From Sporobacter sp963677825 (GTDB lineage Bacteria; Bacillota; Clostridia; Oscillospirales; Oscillospiraceae), in NCBI GenBank assembly GCA_963677825.2, contig CAXXEF010000001.1:1364001-1428000 (forward strand): a stretch of DNA of 64,000 bases, given 5' to 3'. The notes under the pieces were generated by a model, which was given only the letters and a program-made list of their open reading frames with translations, made no database searches and was not told the origin of the DNA. Numbering within the stretch: the first letter of the stretch is position 1; each line of letters begins with the position of its first letter. Of the stretch, positions 60,943-64,000 are shown piece by piece. A program made the translations under genes and the position numbers.

Positions 60943-61630
60943 TACATGCTATCTCCGTGTGATATGTTATTTTACCGGCAAAGCGCGCCCACAGCCCGGC
61001 CAACTGGTTTTCGGTTAATATTGTAAATTCACCGCGTGTAAAGCGCTCATCGGCGCAGACAGATACGCGGTAATTATCCTGCGCAAACGTCGTTAAATAT
61101 CGCGACGGCGGCGGGCACATCGTATCGAGCGTTTTCAGGTCGGACGGCAGCGCTTGCCCCCGATATTTGACCAGCGCTTCTTTTCGTGTCCAGATGCTGA
61201 AAAACCGATCATCTTTTTCGGCGCCGGCGCGCTCGTATGCCGCATGCTCCGCAGCATTCAAGATACGCGCCGCGAGTGCGTCGTCTGTCTCGCGTACGCG
61301 CTCAATATCGACGCCGACGGGCCGGTCAGACACGGCGGCAATGATGGCGCTTCGCGTATGCGACACATTATAATGGAACCGTTCGTCATTGATGAGATAC
61401 GGCTTTCCATATTTGCCGATCCCCAAACGAATGTGTGAATAGTCAGCACCTGTTTCCCTGCAAACCAGGCATCGAACCAACGCGTCAGCATAGACACTGA
61501 TCTTCCTGTCCATCTCAAAACGCAGACGCATGAGGCGCTCGCGTTTGAGCGGCGGCATTGCCGCGAGCATCGGCCAGGTCAGGTCGTTCGCCGACGGTGG
61601 GTCAATTTCAACAAAATACAGTTGCTTCAT
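60929..61630 (-). CDS. Sfp-type 4'-phosphopantetheinyl transferase
   Basis: A 233-residue PPTase. GVDIERVRE (Mg-binding Asp/Glu) is followed by FSIWTRKEALVKYRG, the W-x2-KEA-x3-K motif. The early part has RCLVCRETGADYSHIRL and KPYLIND...HYNVSHTRS. It transfers the phosphopantetheine arm from CoA to the two carrier domains of the NRPS, whose start it overlaps by 14 bp. The ATG at 61630 is used here (GGTG 6 bases upstream); GTG at 61642 is an alternative. It is the first gene of the NRPS operon. Confidence 0.93.
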   Translation of the reverse strand: MKQLYFVEIDPPSANDLTWPMLAAMPPLKRERLMRLRFEMDRKISVYADALVRCLVCRETGADYSHIRLGIGKYGKPYLINDERFHYNVSHTRSAIIAAVSDRPVGVDIERVRETDDALAARILNAAEHAAYERAGAEKDDRFFSIWTRKEALVKYRGQALPSDLKTLDTMCPPPSRYLTTFAQDNYRVSVCADERFTRGEFTILTENQLAGLWARFAGKITYHTEIACNDVW

Positions 61631-61861
61631 CCTTCGCACCACGATCGTTGCACGTTCAATTTCGGCAAGGTCTTAACCACGCCTATCATCCGGATAATTG
61701 TATCATCCATCCCTACTGTTTTCAAGCTGTTTCAACAAAGTTATACAATATATAGTGTCGAATTAACACAACCTAGCACGATTTGTGGATATAGGGGGTT
61801 TTCCTCACAAATTTCCCACCTTACCCCTATGAATTTGACACTGAAACTGGTACATAACACC
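61631..61861. other. Leader/promoter region of the NRPS operon
   Basis: Upstream region of the PPTase-NRPS operon. It contains AT-rich TATATATTGTATAA-like sequence (reverse strand, near 61744-61757) suitable for a -10. A dyad near 61790-61832 has ATAGGGG pairing with CCCCTAT around about 27 bases and an ATTTGTG/CACAAAT pair inside it. No -35 of good quality and no riboswitch known to me. It may be a regulatory element. Confidence 0.35.
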
Positions 61862-61900
61862 AAAAATGCAGCGACCGCTCATGCCGGTCGCTGCATTTTT
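61862..61900 (-). terminator. Rho-independent terminator of the glutaredoxin gene
   Basis: 16-bp perfect stem AAAAATGCAGCGACCG / CGGTCGCTGCATTTTT with a CTCATGC loop; the T-run is on both strands. Confidence 0.88.
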
Positions 61901-61942
61901 GTGTATTTTGACGATGATTATTTTTTTGTTAATCGGCGTTTT

Positions 61943-62200
61943 TCAGACGGCTTTATCGAAAACCTTGCGGATATCCTCCTTCGATGCGGCCCCCTCATGT
62001 ATCTTCGTGCCATCGATGTAAAACGTCGGTACGAGGTAGTAGTCGTACTGATTGGCAAGTTTCCGATCCTTATTCTCGTCTATCATGGTGATCTTCAGCT
62101 TGCCGTACTGCTCATTCTCCTTTTGAAGCTCGCCGATCATATCGATAGCCCGGCGGCAGTAGGGACACCATTTCGTCATAAACATTGTAATTTCTTTCAT
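61943..62200 (-). CDS. Glutaredoxin-like thiol-disulfide protein
   Basis: An 85-residue thioredoxin-fold protein with an N-terminal CPYC redox pair (MFMTKWCPYCRRAI), a cis-proline segment VPTFYIDG and a final helix. It is a small thiol-disulfide carrier of the NrdH/glutaredoxin size. GAGGG precedes the ATG. Monocistronic. Confidence 0.9.
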   Translation of the reverse strand: MKEITMFMTKWCPYCRRAIDMIGELQKENEQYGKLKITMIDENKDRKLANQYDYYLVPTFYIDGTKIHEGAASKEDIRKVFDKAV

Positions 62201-62310
62201 ATCTCTACCCTCACATGCATTTCTGCTGGTTTGCTTCGTTATAGTATCTATTATACAAAATTCGCCGACAAATTATGTGACAATGTTACACCGTCCGCCG
62301 ACACCAATCG

Positions 62311-63168
62311 CTATTTTTCCAGGCTTTTTCTATAAACGTCAAGGTCTTCTTTTACCGCAGGATCCAGCTCGGGATACTGCGGATCAATCTCGCGCAGCGC
62401 GGTCAGAATGACTTCCGACAAAATAGCACGCGCGTACCATTTTTTATCGGCCGGCAGCACAAACCACGGATTGCGCTCCGTGGCCGTTTCGTTAATCGCC
62501 TTTTCATAAGCCTTCTGGTACGCATCCCAGAACTGGCGCTCGTGCAGATCGTTCTCCGAAAACTTCCAGTTTTTTGACGTATCGTCAATCCGGTCAAGCA
62601 GACGTTCTCGCTGCTCGTCTTTGGATACGTGCAGGAAAAACTTAAGGACCGTCACGCCGTTTTCCCACAAGTAGTCCTCGTAGTTTCTTATCTGCCCGTA
62701 ACGCTCATGGATGACATCATCGTCAGCGCAGCGATCCGGCAGACGCTGATTCTTATACAGCTGATGCACTTTTGCCACAAGCACCTCTTCGTAATACGAG
62801 CGGTTGAAGATCGCGATTTTCCCGCGTGACGGCAGGCGTCGTGTCGCGCGCCATAAGTAATCATGCCGGAGTTCTTCTTCCGACGGCTCACGGAAGTTCC
62901 ACACATTGACGCCCTGCGGGTTCAGGCCCGAAAACACATGCTTAATCGCGCTGTCTTTACCGGCGGCATCCATCGCCTGAAAGATGATCAGAACGGCGCT
63001 GCGCCCTTCGGCGTACAGCTTGTCCTGCAGGGCTCTCATTTCTTTGAGATTGTCACGGATGCTCTCCTTCATCTCGCCTTTTGAGTGAAAGCCATCCGTT
63101 TCTGACGTGTCAAACTGTTCAATATCAAACTTTTCCTTGCCGGTAAACATATATTGATCCAGCTGCAT
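62311..63168 (-). CDS. Polyphosphate kinase 2 family (PPK2)
   Basis: A 285-residue PPK2 with Walker A region QAMDAAGKDSAIKHV and Walker B/lid features RSYYEEVLVAKVH and DDTSKNWKFSENDLHER. One-domain PPK2 enzymes use polyphosphate to phosphorylate nucleotides (class I-III; the length and DLHER-type lid fit class I/III). This may supply ADP/ATP or GDP/GTP. GGAGGTG precedes the ATG. Monocistronic. Confidence 0.9.
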   Translation of the reverse strand: MQLDQYMFTGKEKFDIEQFDTSETDGFHSKGEMKESIRDNLKEMRALQDKLYAEGRSAVLIIFQAMDAAGKDSAIKHVFSGLNPQGVNVWNFREPSEEELRHDYLWRATRRLPSRGKIAIFNRSYYEEVLVAKVHQLYKNQRLPDRCADDDVIHERYGQIRNYEDYLWENGVTVLKFFLHVSKDEQRERLLDRIDDTSKNWKFSENDLHERQFWDAYQKAYEKAINETATERNPWFVLPADKKWYARAILSEVILTALREIDPQYPELDPAVKEDLDVYRKSLEK

Positions 63169-63357
63169 AACATCACCTCCGCTATATTGTGTTTTAAATA
63201 TTATACCACGCCTTTGTATAATAAACGATATTGCTCCCAGGCCGTCCGGAAACGGCGCATTGACAGCCGCCCTGCGCCCGACTATAATGAAATCATCCTC
63301 CGGCCGCGCGCGGTAGTCGCGTTGACAAAAACAAACGCTAAAAAGTGAGGTACGCCG

Positions 63358-63720
63358 ATGAAGCGGGTTTTAATCGCAGACGACTCAGGCTTTATGCGAG
63401 AATCGATGCGCGATATCCTCGAGCACGCGGGTTATAAAGTTATCGGAGAAGCGCTGAACGCCGGGAACGCGGTCGAGCTTTATCGAGCGCTGCGCCCCGA
63501 CATCGTCATGCTTGACGTATCCATGCCGGACATAAGCGGCATCGAGGCTTTGCGCCAGATCATTGAAATAGACCCGGATGCCGTTGTGATCATGATGACA
63601 GTCGTCGGCAAGCCGGATATCGTGCTGGAGTCGCTCAATAACGGCGCACGCAGCTATCTGACAAAACCGTTTGAAGAGGACAGCGTATTACACGCGCTCC
63701 AATCGGCGACGAAAAAATAA
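63358..63720 (+). CDS. CheY-like single-domain response regulator
   Basis: A 120-residue receiver domain only: IADDSGFMRESMRDIL at the start (acidic pair), phospho-acceptor D53 in VMLDVSMPDISG, MMTVVGKPD with the switch Thr, and LTKPFEEDS with the lysine. No output domain; it resembles CheY-type regulators that bind a motor or a partner protein. GAGG precedes the ATG. No kinase or chemotaxis gene is next to it. Confidence 0.92.
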   Translation: MKRVLIADDSGFMRESMRDILEHAGYKVIGEALNAGNAVELYRALRPDIVMLDVSMPDISGIEALRQIIEIDPDAVVIMMTVVGKPDIVLESLNNGARSYLTKPFEEDSVLHALQSATKK

Positions 63721-63745
63721 GCGGCTGAACAAAAGCATAAACTGA

Positions 63746-63774
63746 TTGCAAAATCAGCTGACCTTTGATAGAAT
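63746..63774 (+). promoter_or_regulatory. Promoter of the cobalamin-riboswitch transcript
   Basis: TTGCAA (63746-63751), 17-base spacer, TAGAAT (63769-63774), placing transcription start near 63781, just before the riboswitch. Confidence 0.7.
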
Positions 63775-63789
63775 ACGGATAATTGAATA

Positions 63790-63955
63790 CAGCGTATCAG
63801 GTGCCCCTTCGGGGGAGAATAGGGAATCGGAAATAAACCGAGCGGTCCCGCCACTGTAATCGGTGAGCTGCTCCCACATGCCACTGGCCCATCCGGCCGG
63901 GAAGGCGGGAGTTGGCGTCGAGCCGTTAGCCAGGAGACCTGCCTGATACTGTTTT
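63790..63955 (+). ncRNA. Cobalamin (B12) riboswitch
   Basis: Complete AdoCbl-type aptamer. It has P1 closing stem GTATCAGG (63794-63801) / CCTGATAC (63942-63949), GGTGCC, the GAATAGGGAA element, AGCGGTCCCGCCACTGTAA, GCCACTGG and GGGAAGGCGGG. AGCCAGGAGACC (the B12 box) follows before P1 closes. It has its own promoter. The controlled gene lies beyond 64000 and is expected to be a B12 biosynthesis/transport gene or a B12-dependent enzyme or its alternative. An ATG at 63994 with AAAGG before it may be its start. Confidence 0.95.
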
Positions 63956-64000
63956 AACCCCGCTCCGAGAAAGAGCGTGGCTGAAAAAGGACCATGGTAA

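Noticed and set aside
63994..64000. ATG after the riboswitch as a CDS start
   Set aside because: Only two codons are visible, so a gene cannot be supported; noted in the riboswitch entry.
1..64000. tRNA, rRNA, insertion sequences, integrases, CRISPR arrays
   Set aside because: None recognised on either strand; no transposase or recombinase motif and no regularly spaced short repeats were seen.

Overview
The window looks like chromosomal DNA of an anaerobic, fairly GC-rich Bacillota (class Clostridia). The evidence is strong AGGAGG-type ribosome binding sites, many hairpin terminators and several SPxC/LxxC lipoproteins. Oxygen-sensitive or anaerobic enzymes are also present: a glycyl-radical enzyme, a 2-oxoacid:ferredoxin oxidoreductase, rubredoxin-like and Fe-S flavin enzymes, and an acetogen-type MetF/MetV/RnfC2 module. 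I cannot name the species. No rRNA, tRNA, insertion sequence, prophage or CRISPR array was recognised.

Layout. 1-192: start of a leftward glycyl-radical enzyme. 374-5020: a leftward operon for sugar transfer (GT-C membrane transferase, WecE/ArnB-like aminotransferase, ArnC-like GT2, ATP-grasp ligase). 5173-10560: a leftward sulfur operon with two YeeE/YedE half-transporters, a TusA-like carrier, a thioredoxin-reductase-like flavoprotein and two rhodanese lipoproteins (two and four rhodanese domains). A divergent LysR gene with a clear T-N11-A palindrome sits in the shared promoter. 11665-13291: a second TusA-like carrier with a DASS-type anion transporter. 13325-18344: dTDP-glucose dehydratase and zinc-ribbon membrane proteins, one with an HExxH motif and a YfaP-like end. 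18345-26006: old-yellow-enzyme type reductase, dipeptidase, Na/Pi transporter, a Zn-macrodomain + class M sirtuin pair, and MscS. 26217-29734: metF, metV and a MetV-RnfC2 fusion. 30203-43615: mixed housekeeping genes (zinc ribbon, phosphodiester glycosidase, SDR, korAB, peroxiredoxin, deoC, cdd, rubredoxin-like, GGDEF, HAD, mutY, hypotheticals). 43670-50386: flavoprotein, UDP-HexNAc epimerase and dehydrogenase pair, FMN-bind-like lipoprotein, gapA, small coiled coil.

50579-61630 is the most unusual block. An Sfp-type phosphopantetheinyl transferase overlaps a 2332-residue two-module NRPS (C-A-T-C-A-T-TE), followed 33 bp later by a 7TM histidine kinase and 8 bp after that by a response regulator with an HD-GYP c-di-GMP phosphodiesterase domain. 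The four genes appear to form one transcription unit. Read by eye against GrsA, module 1 carries a serine code and module 2 a threonine-like but atypical code, and the terminal thioesterase has cysteine in place of the usual serine nucleophile.

61943-64000: glutaredoxin-like protein, PPK2, a CheY-like regulator, and a complete cobalamin riboswitch with its own promoter at the right edge, controlling a gene beyond the window.

Several genes have no ATG/GTG/TTG start that fits both the Shine-Dalgarno site and the expected N-terminus (GGDEF gene, DASS gene, rfbB). They either start at ATT/ATC or carry a small indel. All assignments are from reading the sequence; no database search was run.
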